Of a stretch of 64,000 nucleotides of DNA, positions 36,589 to 49,283 are shown one piece after another. This DNA comes from Russula earlei (taxonomy: Eukaryota > Basidiomycota > Agaricomycetes > Russulales > Russulaceae). How positions within the stretch are numbered: position 1 is the first letter of the stretch; each line of letters opens with the position of its first letter. The stretch spans positions 23,062 through 87,061 of the forward strand of contig JAGFNK010000201.1 of the NCBI GenBank assembly GCA_025769875.1, written 5' to 3'. The notes beneath the pieces were generated by a model. That model saw only the letters and a program-made list of their open reading frames with translations, did no database searches and was not told where the DNA came from. A program made the translations under genes and the position numbers.

Positions 36589-38180
36589 TGGCAGCGAGCG
36601 ATATGGTTGTCAAGTCCATGCATTCGCACTTGCACTTGAATGGCACCACTGCCTTGCCAACAACGGATCGAAACGAGTTTGTGAGGGAGGTCCTCACTCA
36701 CCCTCCCTCTAACCATCTACGACCCTTCATTTCTACGTCATTTCCTCTTTCTTTTGCTGCTCGCGGTTGGCTCGTCGATAGTTAATCAAATAATACAATT
36801 CTCCTCACTGATAGCGTCGAGGAATATCCTGTTTCAATCCCGACTTCACCCTCTGCCTCGGTTACTTCTACAGAAGATTAACACGGTCAACTACTCACCA
36901 CATTCTTCTGGATATCACATCCATTAAACCAAATCGTCAAAATGCGTCTCAGGTATCTGCCGCCTGTGTGTATGTGCGGGTAGCAAGCTCCTGGCCTGTT
37001 CAAAAAGATATTTTGACTTCTATTCCGCAGACATACAACGATGGTACAGAGCGGTCACAAACCACCTACGTGCCGACTTATCACGCTCCAGCCCGGCCCC
37101 AGCAAGAACCAGTAACCTATGCTATCTAGTTTTCTGCATAGTACTAGGGAAGGGGTTTCGTGCAGTACTGGCCAGGGTTTGGGGGGCCAAGGCGTGGGGA
37201 ACCAGCGGGGGGACACGGAGTCCGTTTGATGGGGGGGCGAGGCAGTATTATTCTGATGACGGTGGCCCCGCCAGGCCCACCGTCATCAAAATGCTCGGCT
37301 CACCAGCTGAAGCTAAAGTTAGGGTTCAGCACAGTGGTCAGTTGACTTTGTTGGACCTTGTCGGCTAGAGAATGGGTTGGATAAGGGGGTCGCGGAGGAT
37401 TACATGAAGGAACACTGGTAGGGGGCCGGTACCCTGAGCCTTGGTTTTGTGTGTTGGGTGTTGTGACGGGTTTGTTAGGTTAGGTGGGTATGCTTCTAAC
37501 GCTTGATAGTTATCGCATGCCCAAGCATTGTAAAGGTGCGTCGGCGAAGGAGGCTCAGCGAGCTCCTGGCTCAAAGGCCTGTGGATGTTGACTCGCGCAT
37601 GTTCCTTGCCAGGAGCGCCTTTCCATCCTCTGATTGCCGCCTTGATCCTGACCCACGACCGCGTTAGGTGTGGAAGATGTGCACGCGAGAATTGGAAACT
37701 AAACGAGGGACTAAGGTGTTTTTTTTTTTTTTTTTTTTTTTGACAAAAGCACGGTATTATTCGACTACTTAACATGGTGAAAGAGAAATGGGTATCAGGT
37801 GGCCGGAGCGCAATCACGAAGTGTCGGGTTCGCGAGTCGGGGTCGGGTGGGATACAGTAGGGAGATATGTCGTGCACGCACGCTCCGATTCGGACCTTCG
37901 GTTTCACGCGCGGACTCGGAATCCGCTGCCTCTCTACCCTGTTCCACATCCGCTTGCGAGATATTCCTCTGCCGAATTGCCGCATCACGCACGGTGTCCT
38001 TCGGATACGGAAGGTATGGCGTTCTTGGTGACACGCTTTTCGGCGGTCATCGGGGTCCGCCCCCGCCGCCAAGTCACATGCAACGACTCGGAGCCCTCTG
38101 ACGACAAGAGTTCTTCCGGTTTCTCATTCCGATCTTTTTTCCAACACTGGCAGGCTGGCGGTGGAGTGCGTTATCCGGGT
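36589..38180. other. Gene-poor stretch with G-rich block and poly-T
   Basis: No gene is supported. The part 37150-37290 is G-rich on the plus strand. A poly-T run of 23 lies at 37719-37741. Open frames on both strands in 37788-38200 are mutually overlapping and lack any domain. The poly-T could be the poly-A tail of a minus-strand retroposon whose body would lie to its right, but I saw no tRNA-like head or target-site duplication. Confidence 0.4.
37719..37741. repeat. Poly-T tract, 23 bases
   Basis: An uninterrupted run of 23 T in the intergenic region. It is similar in kind to the intronic runs at 47946-47980 and 49880-49921. Confidence 0.9.
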
Positions 38181-38269
38181 TCGTCAGGGTGTCATCCAGC
38201 GTAGTTTTCGGTGCGGCGGCTGCGGGGTTCGGTAGTTCGCGCGCTTATTCTCCCCGACGGTGTTAATTC

Positions 38270-38450
38270 TGCGAGCAAAGTTGACTTGAGGGATGCCACA
38301 GAGCTTGAGGAGTCGCGCCCACCTAGGAGACCGCGAAGGATGGGTGAACGACGGAGCGATGCCAAACGCCGACACAGAAAATGCAAGCGCACGTCGTTGT
38401 TACGAGTAGGATTGTCGATTGAAAATGAAAGTCGACGAGGTATGAAAAGA
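38270..38450 (-). pseudogene. Relic of the small secreted protein gene, third copy
   Basis: The bases from GATGCCACAGAGCTTGAGG through CACCTAGGAGACCGCGAAGG to GTAGGATTGTCGATTG align with both other copies (34095-34250 and 29830-29970). The start codon and signal-peptide frame are lost (ACGTGCGCTTGC in place of ATGCGTACTTCC). There is no matching C-terminal exon. It is a dispersed relic outside the tandem duplication. Confidence 0.65.
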
Positions 38451-39303
38451 ATGTTGAGCCCAATAAGGCGGTTGCATATGCTGTGGTCATCACAATTAGC
38501 CCTCAAAAGTACTTGGCACTTGTCCTAGTAGGGTGTCTCATCTCAACAGCTTGCCAGAAACATGCACCAACTTGCAATCAGGTGGATCGATCACAATGAT
38601 CCGGCATTTCACAGCATATAGGGGACTTATCAAGGATCATATGATACAGCCGATGTTGGGTTTGTCGGGCGGTTGAGACGGCGACGGTGGCGAGGGTGTG
38701 TGGTGTTGAGGTGAAAGGAGAGTGTGGCACGACTCGCCTTACACGGTTACACCTCCCCTTCGGAGAAGGTCCCGGGAGTCCCAAGGTCCAGCCAGAGCTA
38801 ATATGTTGTTTTGAAAGCTCCTGAGCATCAAGGAAATTATAAATGCTTCATTCTCGAGCCGACCGGCCTTGATGAGCGATGCTTTGTACAAAAGTTAAGC
38901 CGCTGATCAGCGGGACTACATACATCCGTCATCTGGCGCGTGGAGTCCTGTGCGAAGTTCTGCGAGCCCAGTTTGGCGCCTGTATTCATGTTTTCCTGAG
39001 ATCACCGGACTCGATCTCGGATGCGTGCAATGGCGGCACTGGTGGGCGAAGAAGAAATTGCGTATGGAAAATCGGAAATGTAGGGTAAGACATATGCCAG
39101 ATAGTCTTAACCGAGGCCATTTAGTGGTAGCATTGAAAGTAGCTGAACAGCCGAACTAATAATCCCCGCGGGAAAGCTGCGCTGGCTCCGGTGCCGAGCC
39201 ATGGGATATCCGCAGGGTGAATCTTGCTACATCCGTGGGGGACATATATAATACACCCTTATTTGGAACGTCCTATAGGAATAGCCCTTGGGAAAATAGA
39301 AAG
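38451..39303. other. Intergenic, nothing recognised
   Basis: No open frame with a recognisable domain was seen. Short frames at 38578-39159 overlap on both strands. It ends at the stop of the carnosine N-methyltransferase gene. Confidence 0.4.
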
Positions 39304-41083
39304 CTACAATGTCTTTGTGGCCGTCCAGAAGGCGGCGTGATATACGTATCCGAGCATTGATTCTTTATTATTGACGTACGTCGTATCGATAGTACGTTCG
39401 TTCTATCCAGGAGTAAATTTGGGCATGGGAGACGAGTGGAGCTACGAGAATCACCTACTTTGATCTCAAAACCAATACGAGTCGCGAGCACTTTGACTTC
39501 TTCTAGGTCAAGTTCAATTGAGGGGTCGCTTGTGGTGTTCTCCTCAAAATGCCATAGGAGCGGGCCTGTGGAGAACGCGTGTGGATTTAATCATGTGAGA
39601 TATCATATCATATATACCCAAGTTGATCCAGATGCCACCCGGAGCGAGAATCCGATGTATAATGCGAAGGTAGCTTACGATATTTTTTGCCTGTGTGCGT
39701 TGGTGGTGTGAGGTTCGCTTCATGGTGAAAGAAGAGCGGGTTCACCGTATCGATGAAGAAACAGGTCAGAACCGCGTCCCATAGCCCCGCAGATGGCTCA
39801 TTGGGGTCCGGCTCGCCATCCTGTTGACCATAAACCTCTTCAAAGTCGCCTGCTACAAGCGAAAAATTGGATCCCGGAGGGAGGTCGCTAGGAAGCACAT
39901 CGGGTATTTGGACACACTTAAGCATTGCAGTGCGGTCAGGGAGGTTGGAAAGGGAATGCACGTAAGGGTAAATCGTGTGCTGGTGTACTTGTTGGGTCCT
40001 ATCGTGGCGTCAGGCTCAAGGTGACGGTGACTCTGTGAATGTTCATGCGTACCGGTTAAGGATGAAAAACGAGGTAAGTAGCATGTAGTGCGAAAACTCG
40101 TTTCCCTGACAGGAAAAGCCTGACCGGGTGAATCAATGATGACAAAATTAAAAGTGACAATTGGAGGAGGCCCTACCACACTTGGCCACATCATACGCGA
40201 GCCTGCCAAGTCCAGCGCCAGGAACAAGGACACGAAAGTTGTGCCTGAATACGCTCGGTGAGGGCACAACCTGGGATCTAGGGCGCAGTCTCCGTACCTT
40301 TCATCCATAGGTATGTCCGAGAAGTGTTCGAGTAATGCCTCCCTGATGGGTCGGTAACTTGCCTCTCTTTCTTCCCTTCCCTGCATTTTTAACAAGATGG
40401 GGGCTTAGGAGGGATGTCAACGCGTGATAAGAGTATTGCCCCCACTTCCTCGCTCCAGTCGCGCACGAGCTGCTTGAGGGTGCTCCTAACTTTGTCCATG
40501 TCGAAATTCGTTGGTCGACGTCTGGTGGCATCTTCGTGACCTCCAGAGGAATGAAAGTGCGATTCATGGGGGTGTAAGTGCCCGTGCGGGTTGGAGAGGC
40601 CTTGCGGCGCAGGCTGAGGTCCGTCTCCTGCGTGTGTTCCGTGAGTGCTTTCGTTTCGTTCGGACAGCCACCAGTTCGCCAGCTGACCTTCGTCTCGCGC
40701 CTCGTCCAAGTTCTCCTCAAAACCTTCTTCTTCCCCATCATCTTCGAATGGCCCGTTTTCGAATATCGTCGGGTTGGCCACTATCAGATTCAGAAATGCG
40801 GCATTCGAGAGAATCGCCTCGTCCACTTTGGCGAGCTTTCGCTTGTAGCCCAGTTGTTCTATGAGAGCCTGGTCCTCGCGCGGGAGCGTGAAGATGTCTT
40901 TGAGACGGCGATTATTTGCGGCTAGCTGTCCGTCCACCACCACAATTGAGCACAGGTACGGCTGCATGAGTGAGAGCACACGGGGCATACGGCGTACGGT
41001 GCATATTGCTGGAATGCAGATATAACGTTTTGAAAATGTCTATTCTCTTCTTCAGCTTCCTTCTCGGTGTCTCTTGCAGCCAT
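39304..41083 (-). CDS. Carnosine N-methyltransferase (N2227 family)
   Basis: The start at 41083 gives MAARDTEKEAEEENRHFQNV, then SAFQQYAPYA, and after a GTATGC intron LAANNRRLKDIFTLPRED. Further on lie the N2227 signatures GREEREASYRPIREALLEHF, the SAM loop VLVPGAGLGRLAYDVAKC, GFSCQGNEFSHYMLLTSFFI, then GDFEEVYG, GLWDAVLTCFFIDT and LATRIGFEIK. The C-terminus YVNNKESMLGYVYHAAFWTA ends at 39304-39306. The order and motifs match the family fully. Known members (for example yeast YNL092W) use S-adenosylmethionine to methylate a histidine-containing dipeptide; the natural substrate in fungi is unclear. The middle is a low-complexity His/Gly/Glu stretch (HGHLHPHESHFHSSGGHE). The acidic insert is larger than usual. 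Confidence 0.9.
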
Positions 41084-42659
41084 CAACTCGAACTGAAAAC
41101 AAGACTTCTTCGAACTCGTTCAACCGCTGCCGGAACGTGGTCGGCGTATGACGTGACTTTTTTCGGTGAGGCGCTTAACTTCGGATTATCAAATTCGACC
41201 CTGAACTTGTGTTCTGCTACTGGTGATGTATTTTTATGCTCAAAATGCTCAAGATCCTCACAAAATGCCCTCAATGTGCTGTTTAGTGTTCGAACGGTCA
41301 TTGCATGGGCGATTGGGCACATGAGGCTGTCACGACAAAGTTTATCAGGGAGTCGCAGTTACTCGGCCGCCCGTGTCCTTCCTTCTGCTTTGTCGACTGG
41401 GCTCTCACGAAGTTCCGGCACGGTTGCCTGATATGCCAAGGATGACAAGCTAATGGTCCCGGACTGCCCAGATCGAACTTATTACCTCGCGACACTGTTT
41501 AGGACCATTTGATTATCGGAATCTATATCCAAACACCCTTTCAACTCTAAATGGTCCGCACGAGTACTTGCGCCCAACGCATCTCTTTTTGCAGCATCCT
41601 TCCCCCGGTGCTCTCTTCCAGCGCTCTCAACATGCATTGGGGGCACTCGGGTCAAAGGAAAGTGTGCTCATCTCAGATACTGGTAGCCATGGCGGACCGA
41701 GTTTCTCATCCCTCAGTACTTTTCCTTCTGCTTTCCTGTGAAGACGGGACGCGATGCCCTGTCACAAATGCCAAAGGTAGGCACAGAGGCGCAAGAGGCG
41801 GTCATGACAGTGGCAGGCAGAGCGGCCAAGTTGAAGCGGCACGAGGAAGGCAGCTCAGAACAAACGCGTAACAGGGAGGTGCTCATAGACCAATAATCAA
41901 GCGATCATGACGGGTTCTATGATTCGCATTGGACTCGGACTCGGCACAAGAGGTATACTTGCCATGTCGGATGTCGGCAAGCACTGAGTGCGTCATAAGC
42001 TTATGCACAGTCAACAGCAGCGCCTAGATGCTGGTCATGTGCACATCCGGTGATCATGTTCATCCACCTGGCCGATAGACTTGTATTGTCTCAGAAACAT
42101 GCGTGACCTTCCGCCAGTGGGTGGGCCCAAGGTGGATATTTGCAACTGTTGTTCAGTGGCCTTGTACCTGAAGATTGGAGTGCGTGACGTTCCCTATTCG
42201 GGGAGATTACGACAGGGAGTTGAAGGCGATAAGCTCGATGATAAAGTGTTACTGAGGTGTCTGATTATTTACGTTCCGTTCCTCCCTCGATTCCTTGCGG
42301 GGAATAGTCTTGAGTGAGGAAAGCACATCACACGCGGTTTGTGTCAACTGCCAGGTGTATTTACGGCACTAGAATGACGTACCCACATGCGCACAAGGAC
42401 TCTGTCCTCCGACCGAAACGGGTGGCCAGTGTTGGCCTCTGCTGCGCTGGACGTAATAGACTGCCTGACTGACTTGTCTTCGCTTCGCTTGCTTGTTCGA
42501 CTCTTGTTGCTTGTCCATTCCACGTGATATTTCCTTTTTTGGGTAGACCAACTGGCCCCGGCCGCAACTGCCTGCAACGCCCACGCTTACTCGCCGGGGG
42601 CGGTACCTTGCCTCTCTCCTCCTTATCGTCTTCACTCTCATCTCACTCTCTTTCACACC
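41084..42659. other. Divergent intergenic region
   Basis: About 1.6 kb lies between the start codons of the methyltransferase (minus) and the AMSH gene (plus). Several short frames (41551-41871, 42081-42317) have no recognisable domain. The last 100 bases are pyrimidine-rich (CTCTCTCCTCC and similar) before the ATG at 42660, as is typical of expressed fungal genes. Confidence 0.45.
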
Positions 42660-45286
42660 ATGACTTCGTCCTATGGTCCAGATGTTTTCACACAACCTGG
42701 CCAGTTCCGTCCCGTTACCTTCCAACCCGATCCCACTCGGCTTTATCAGAATCCAACTTCCGCCCCGCCAACCCAGGCATTCCCCCCACCTTCTCAGCCT
42801 CAGGAACCCTCGCGACCTCACTCTATCGCAGAACTCGCAGAGCTCGCCAAACTGACCCTCGGCGACGATCCTAAACCATTCAAAGCTTGGCTTCGAACCG
42901 CCGAGAATGCCCGACGAGCCGCCAAGAGCTTCCAGGAACAAGGCGACCTCGAGTCCGCGTTCGTGGAGTATGCAAAGGCTGCTACGATTGTGCTTGAAAA
43001 GATTCCCGCACACCCTGATTATAGGGTCCTCCTTAGCACGACGCAGCGACATAACATGGGCTTGGTGAGTAACTTTTGCCCGCCGTGTCCCTTCCTCTCC
43101 CGCGCTTGGTTGGTCATCCATATGAAATGTCTGAATGCATTGATGGACGCATTCACCGTGTTCATCGTGGTCATAAAAATGCCCATATTTTCAGCTCTCA
43201 TGTGGTCCTTTCAGTCAAGTACACATCGGTGATGGTAATCTTGACTTGAAGGTCACAAACATCATTCATTTCGTGAAACGAGCGTCTCCTGTAGTGTCGA
43301 AACCTATGCATGACAGTGGAGGCTTCTATCAATTGCACAGCTCTTGATGTGCCATATTCACTTATGTAGTTGGCGTTCTGTTCTTGTGTCTGGTGCTGAC
43401 CAAATGTGCAGCATGGACAGGAGATCCTTGATAGTTTGGCCGAAATCAAAATCTCAATTATGGGGCGCTATGAGCAGTGGCGGGCGAATCCTTCTGCAGT
43501 GCAACGCCAGCCACCGCCGCCCCCTTCTTCTTATCCAACATCGCAGCAGTTGGTCACTCACCGTAGTATGCACTCCCTTGGCAGGAACACCCCGTCGTCT
43601 TCTTCTACCCCATCGAGCTCACGTAGCCGCGCGTCCATCCCACCTCGGAGCCGCACGCCTTCGCCGTACGGTCAAAGCTCACAGGAAGAGGACAGGATCC
43701 GACGTGAGTACGGAGATGCGATATCACGTGATGAGCCCCGCCGGCAGGAGGGGCTCATCGCTCTGGAAGCACGCATGGAGCGGTTGCACGTGCGCGAGGA
43801 TGACGACCATCGGCGTCGCGAGTGGGAGGAAGAGGGGCGGCGTCGGATAACGGAACAACGTCGGCAAGAGCAAGATGGCATCCTACGCCGACAGCGAGAG
43901 GCTGAGCTTGCCGCGCAAGCTGCGAGGGTCGGACACCAGCCTAATAACCAAAGCGTAACAGTCGCCCCGGCAGCGCCTGTTTCGGCCTTAGCGACGATCC
44001 AGTATCCCTCTGTTACGGCCCCCTCCGGCCAATTACAGATGCCACTTGAGAGTCCGACTCGGTGCGTCATTCTAACACACGTAATCGAAACACGATACTT
44101 AAGATCTCAAACACAGAATTCACCCAGAAAACCCTATTAAATTGTAGCGCTATTCCCTCCTTGTGCAGCAACAGCCGCTGATATAAATTTCAGACCCGTA
44201 CAACCCATTACCACCACCTCCGTCCCTCCGCCATACCTAGGCCCCATTCAATACCCCTCCTTGATGAGCCTACACCAGATATCTCAGGGCTATCATCCGT
44301 CTCTCAGTTCAATGTTTCATCGTCCATCGCATGCATCCCACTCAGGTTTACTCTTCCAAACACCACAATCTGCCTCCGATCCCCATCATCACTTTTATCA
44401 ACACGTCCTCCCCAAGAAATCGCCCCCCCGTGCGCCCTATTCTACCGGATCGGGATCTCGCCCCCCGGTTCCTCCAAAGGAGTTGGTTGCACCACCCGTG
44501 GGTGGTTCAGATCCCGTAGTGCGCGAGCTCAAGTCGGTCTCGTTCCCACGTGACTGCTTGAATCGGTTCACGTCGATCGCGTCGATAAATACAGCGCGAA
44601 ACCGCGAGACATGCGGACTGCTCCTCGGAAAGGATAAAGGAGGGCGCTTCGTAGTCACGACTTTATTGATCCCGAAGCAGCATTCGACAAGTGATACGTG
44701 TGCGATGGACGAGGAGGAGCTGGTGATGCAGTTTACGGAGGAGCGCTCCTTAATTACACTTGGATGGGTAAGTCGTCTTTGTTTGTTGATCAGGACAGAG
44801 TGCTCATTAGTTTTATTATAACGCGTTAGATACACACACATCCAACGCAGTCCTGTACGTGATTAATCAGTGACGTTGCACATACCTTGACCTTATTCCA
44901 ATGAACGCACAGGCTTCATGTCGTCTGTAGACCTACATACGCATAGTGGCTTTCAGCGGATGTTACCAGAATCTTTTGCCGTTGTGTGCGCGCCGAATTC
45001 GACACCTAAGTACGTTTTTGCACTCGGCGGATAATCAGTCGTTGATCACCCACCTATACAGCTTTGGCATCTTCCGCTTGACGGATCCCCCTGGTTTACA
45101 GACAATATTAGAATGCCGGGTGACGGAAGCCTTTCATCCGCATCCCGACAGGCCGATATACACTGTGCGTGTCCTTGAATTACTTCAGATAACCGAAGAC
45201 TTATGATGACGAATCTCTGGTAGGATGCCGACAAGGGTCACGTCCAAATCAGGGATCTGTCCCTGGAGATTGTTGACTTGCGTTGA
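42660..45286 (+). CDS. AMSH/STAM-binding-type JAMM deubiquitinase
   Basis: The first exon ([16 protein letters not shown]...) holds the helical USP8-dimer-like domain, including [20 protein letters not shown] and [20 protein letters not shown]. The second (from about 43413) continues [20 protein letters not shown] and runs into Ser/Pro-rich linker and a charged coil rich in Arg and Glu. The C-terminal MPN+ domain has the catalytic Glu in [13 protein letters not shown], the zinc motif HTHPTQ (just after 44829), [19 protein letters not shown], and VCAPNSTPK. The end is [14 protein letters not shown] at 45284-45286. All JAMM residues are present, so it should be an active zinc protease for Lys63-linked ubiquitin, acting at endosomes with ESCRT. 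Several introns, some tiny, break the catalytic part. Confidence 0.92.
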
Positions 45287-45983
45287 GTGCAAGCCGTTCT
45301 TTGTTTGGAACATATTGAAATCAAGTTTTTTTGGCAATACATGTAACATATACTCCAACCATTCTTAACCTGACGAATTTGCGAGTCGGACACACTGAAT
45401 TAGGGTGGTACTCTTCAGAGACGTTGTAATACTATGACACGACATGACCTCTTCGTTGAGGAAATTTCGATATCCTTAGGCCACTGTGACCAGTCGGATC
45501 ACGTTTTTGCTGGACTGCTTGTAACATGGCATGACCCAGACCGCTCCAAGTCAAGCATACAGTGATCACCCCAGCTGGAATCAAACTCTGCCCTCTGCCA
45601 TGGCAGGCATGACCCCCAGCCAAAATATTACTGCTTGATCTAGAATGACATTAATGGCACTAAATAGTACAGCTACAAATTTTTGAATGGAGGGAAAAGT
45701 GAAATTGCAGTGAACTGCTGAGTTTCCCAGTGACCCACCGTACCATCTGGAGTGCCTGTCCCCCAATTTCTCAGACCTCGGCAGTACTTTCAACGCGCCA
45801 ACACCGGTGAAACGGAGGGCTCGGGACGAGTTCCTCGCATGTTTACCCCTGGTACGTTCACTACACCCGATTTATGCACGGCCGGCTTGGCGCTACGGGT
45901 AACCTTTAAAAGGGAAGCAGCAGCCGGATGCCGATAGGCAATGATAATTGGTTCCAATCCCCTCTCAGATTGCGACCACCACC
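45287..45983. other. Intergenic spacer with a possible tRNA-like block
   Basis: No protein gene is supported. On the minus strand, 45560-45640 contains GAGTTTGATTCCAGC and an upstream G-rich stretch that faintly recall Pol III promoter boxes, but no cloverleaf could be folded by eye. It is probably spacer or an old SINE piece. Confidence 0.3.
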
Positions 45984-47212
45984 ATGACATCCTTTCCACC
46001 TGAATTGTTTGGGGCAATCGTCCAAGAGGTCCGCTCCCCGTCCGACCTCCTGCGTCTTCGCGCCGTCAGTTCCACCCTGAACGCACTCGCTACTCCCTTG
46101 GCATTTCATTCCGTTCGCTTTCTCAACACAGACAGTAGCATAGAGCGCTTCAAACGCCTTACAACTTACCCCAAATTCTTGCCTCTTATCCGCAAGGTCA
46201 TCTATCAATACGCGGAGGCTGACTCGAGTACGTTTCGGAGGTCGTTCGATCCTACCCACTCCGACTTACACTTGTGATGGCTTGTGTACGCACACCCACG
46301 AAAGGCGAACCTTTGCGTGAATATTCATTGCGAGGATTTAATGGGGCGGCTTTCGTGGAAGCGCTTTCCCTCGTTTCACGACTTCCCGCCTTGGAGTCTT
46401 TGGTCCTCAGCATCAGGTCTCAGGATGGACCTTTCAAAGCTGACACCATTGCTACGAGCCGTGACAGTGATTTTCCCGCCGAGATCGTTCTTCAGTTCCT
46501 CATCTTCAGAGCTCTGGCAGAAGCTCCCGGTTTCTCTTCTCCTTTAAAATCGCTGATCATAGATAGATTTGTACCCCTTCCACATCCATTTCTCACCGCT
46601 CCGACTATCACTGCACTCCTCAGCACTCTGACTCACCTAACCCTCGGGACGACTACGCATTGCGCAGCTTTCCCTATGACCAATCCCAGATTGCAGTGGA
46701 CATCGTCATCTCTTTTCCAGAAGAATGTCCTGTCGTCCTCCCTGGTGTCTCTACATCTTCATCACGCATGTGTTCGGTCCGCCGAGATGCTCATCCCAGC
46801 GTCAAAAATCCATCTTCCACGTCTGGAATGTTTGTCACTTCAAAGAATCTATTTTAGCGACCAGGCAGACGTAGAAGGCTTCATTGTTCGACATGGTGGG
46901 ACTCTCATCGAACTGAAGCTATTCCTATGCCCGATGGCATTGTCCACCCAGAGCATCCCGAGTCCTACACGTCCCACGCAATTCCGCCGGTGGGCACAGG
47001 TTTGGGAACACTTCGCCCTCGACCTAAAAGTCCTCAAAATTTTGGTTGTATCGGAGAAATATGATTCGCATGGTGTTGAAGACACTCGCTTGGGGAGGTA
47101 TGTAGACAACTGCTACATTTGCAAAGCGGTGGACCTAGGAGGGGCGGTCAAGGAACAAGATGACACCGCCTTTGAACATCTTCTGAGGATTGTTGAGTCG
47201 AGATCGCCTTAG
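45984..47212 (+). CDS. F-box-like protein
   Basis: It starts MTSFPPELFGAIVQEV and continues PSDLLRLRAVSSTLNALATP then LAFHSVRFLN, the usual layout of basidiomycete F-box proteins, where the motif recruits SKP1. An intron with donor GTACGT near 46227 and acceptor near 46303 removes an in-frame stop and joins to a long C-terminal exon. That exon has leucine-rich, LRR-like spacing (LSLVSRLPALESLVLSI, LTHLTLGTTTH, LVSLHLHHACVRSAEML, LPRLECLSLQRIYF) and ends at 47212. The C-terminus probably binds a substrate for SCF ubiquitin ligase; the substrate is unknown. The exact intron edges are inferred. Confidence 0.72.
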
Positions 47213-47326
47213 CCGTATCGGTTAATTGAATACTGTAACACAAAAAGCAAAATGGTGGTGTCGCCAGGTCATTGTGTAAAAATAAAATGTTTCGCGTTTT
47301 GTGCCACGTGTACCGCAGGGATCGGC

Positions 47327-47944
47327 ATGTCTTTCCTTCGAGACCTCAACTTGAGGACTCAACTACTCCTCACCGCAGCCGCCACTGCACTGACAACTTA
47401 TTCACTTCTCTCCATTTATCAATCTCGCTCTCGCAGGAAGCGCCGCGCCGATCTTGCGGACATCTGTCCATCGTTCCCTAGCTGCCAGCACAACAACCGC
47501 CCGCGCACCACCCGCACCACCGTCCCGACCCGTCTTCGACCCCGATACAAAGCACGCAGAGGAGCTCGTGCGCGAGCAGCTTGCGCGCAACTACGCATTC
47601 CTCGGAGAGGAGGGCGTAGCGCGCGTGCGCTCCGCCTCCGTCGTCATCGTCGGCTGCGGCGGCGTCGGGAGCTGGGCGGCCGTCATGCTCGCGCGCTCGG
47701 GCGTCGCGCGGCTGCGCCTCGTCGACTTTGACTACGTCACGCTGTCCTCGCTGAACCGCCACGCGACGGCGGCGCTGGCGGACGTCGGCACGCCCAAGGT
47801 GGAGTGCGTCGCGCGCGCCATTCGAGCGATCGCGCCCTTCGTGCAGGTCGATCCGCGCGTGGAGCTCTGGCGCGGCGACGCGGACGGCGCGGGGCTCCTC
47901 CGGGGCGCAGACTGGGTCGTCGGCACGTCGCCTTTCCCTTTCCT

Positions 47945-47984
<40 letters not shown>

Positions 47985-49184
47985 GTCCCGGAGAGGGGGC
48001 GACGAACGTTGACGTTGACGCTCACGCGCAGACGCGATCGACAACGTCGGCACCAAGGTCGAGCTGCTCGCGTATTGCGTGCGGAACGACCTCGACGTGT
48101 TCTCGTCCATGGGCGCGGGCACCAAGTCCGACCCGACGCGCGTCCAGATCGCGGACCTCTCCGCGACGCACTACGACCCCCTCGCGCGGGCGGTACGCCA
48201 ACGCCTCCGCGCCACGCTTTCCCGATCGGCCCCCTCCGACATCGCACCTCCCTCGGGCCCCCCTCCCCCTCCCACCGCCAAAACCGACGAGGAGGAGGAG
48301 GAGGAGGAGGAGGAGGAGGGGGACGACGGCGTCGACTCGCCCTCACCCGGTCCGCCGACGGCGGCGGCGGCGTCGGCGTCGGCGTGGGAACGCCCCATCC
48401 CCGTGGTCTACTCGACCGAGGTGCCGGGCGACGTGACGCTGCTGCCGCTGGCGGAGGCCGAGCTCGCCAAGGGCGCCGTGGACGAGCTCGCGCCCCTGCG
48501 CGACTTCCGCGTGCGCATACTGCCCGTGCTCGGCCCGCTCCCGGCCATCTTCGGCCTGCACATCGCGACGTACGTCCTGTGCGAGCTCGCGGGCCGTCCG
48601 CTCGAACGGCCCCTCCCCGTGCGCCACCGCAAGAAGCTGTACGAGCGCATGTGGAAGGACCTGCTCCACCGCGAGTCGCGCATCGCGCGCAAGCAGATCA
48701 AGTGGGTTCCCTCCCCCCCTCCCCCCCTCCTCCCGGCGGATTCGACCTCTGAACTGACCTTGCACGAACAACGCCGTCCAGTACGCTTCCTTTGACGACC
48801 GCGGACATCGCGTTGTTGTACGACGACTTTGCGCTCGGGCGGTCGATCGTCCCGCCGCACGCGGCGTGTGTACGGCCCGCACTCATGCGTTGGAACCCCT
48901 GCGCGCCACTCAGTCTCGAGAATTGCGTCGTGGCAGAGATGAAGGAGGTTGTGGACGTGATGTTCGATATCTTCGCGGTATCTGACCGCAGGGGGCCGTT
49001 CAAGCCCAATCCTGCTCCACCGCAGGACTACGTTGATGCACTCGGAGACCCCATCGACGGCGCTTACTTCAGCTGCCTGGCCATCAGAAGGAGCCCCGAA
49101 GAGGTGTGGGGCGTGGAGGCTACTCGAGTTGCGCTATCTCGCATGGCACAAGCGCGGAGGTTCCGCCAATGGGCACTGGAGTAG
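47327..49184 (+). CDS. tRNA threonylcarbamoyladenosine dehydratase (TcdA/Tcd1-like)
   Basis: An N-terminal segment LLLTAAATALTTYSLLSIY fits the membrane anchor of the mitochondrial outer-membrane Tcd proteins. The E1-like ThiF domain follows: REQLARNYAFLGEEG, nucleotide loop SVVIVGCGGVGSWAAVML, LRLVDFDYVTLSSLNRHATA, then DAIDNVGTKVELLAYC, SSMGAGTKSDPTRVQIADLS, PVVYSTEVPGDVTLLPL, and the end RWNPCAPLSLENCVV to SPEEVWGVEATRVALSRMAQ. The enzyme uses ATP to cyclise t6A37 in tRNA to ct6A. One intron has a GC donor and carries 35 T; another joins at TACGCTTCCTTTGACG. The N-terminal anchor and the catalytic frame differ between 47450 and 47530 with no convincing intron, so a frame error or missed start is possible. 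A Glu run and a Gly/Ala-rich insert sit in the middle. Confidence 0.85.
47946..47980. repeat. Poly-T tract of 35 in an intron
   Basis: An uninterrupted run of 35 T lies inside the second intron of the Tcd gene, on its sense strand, upstream of the acceptor GCGCAG. Confidence 0.93.
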
Positions 49185-49283
49185 CTGCACTACGGTTAAG
49201 GTTTACATACGTGTCAATATCATGAGGTGCATCGTTTCAATCATCCAGAAAGCATGGTCGTAGGGTTACTCCCAGATCGCACA

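Noticed and set aside
37365..38072. Long minus-strand frame of 235 codons
   Set aside because: It crosses the poly-T run (giving a lysine stretch), has low complexity and no domain, so it is probably a chance frame.
45480..45640. Possible tRNA or SINE with a B-box-like GAGTTTGATTCCAGC
   Set aside because: No cloverleaf, A box or acceptor stem could be paired; kept only as a note in the spacer entry.
48280..48320. GAG repeat as a microsatellite of interest
   Set aside because: It encodes an in-frame Glu run in the Tcd insert; it is ordinary low-complexity coding sequence.
47478..48346. Long minus-strand frames opposite the Tcd gene
   Set aside because: They are mirror frames caused by the high GC content of the real plus-strand coding sequence, and show only Arg/Pro/Ser-rich composition.
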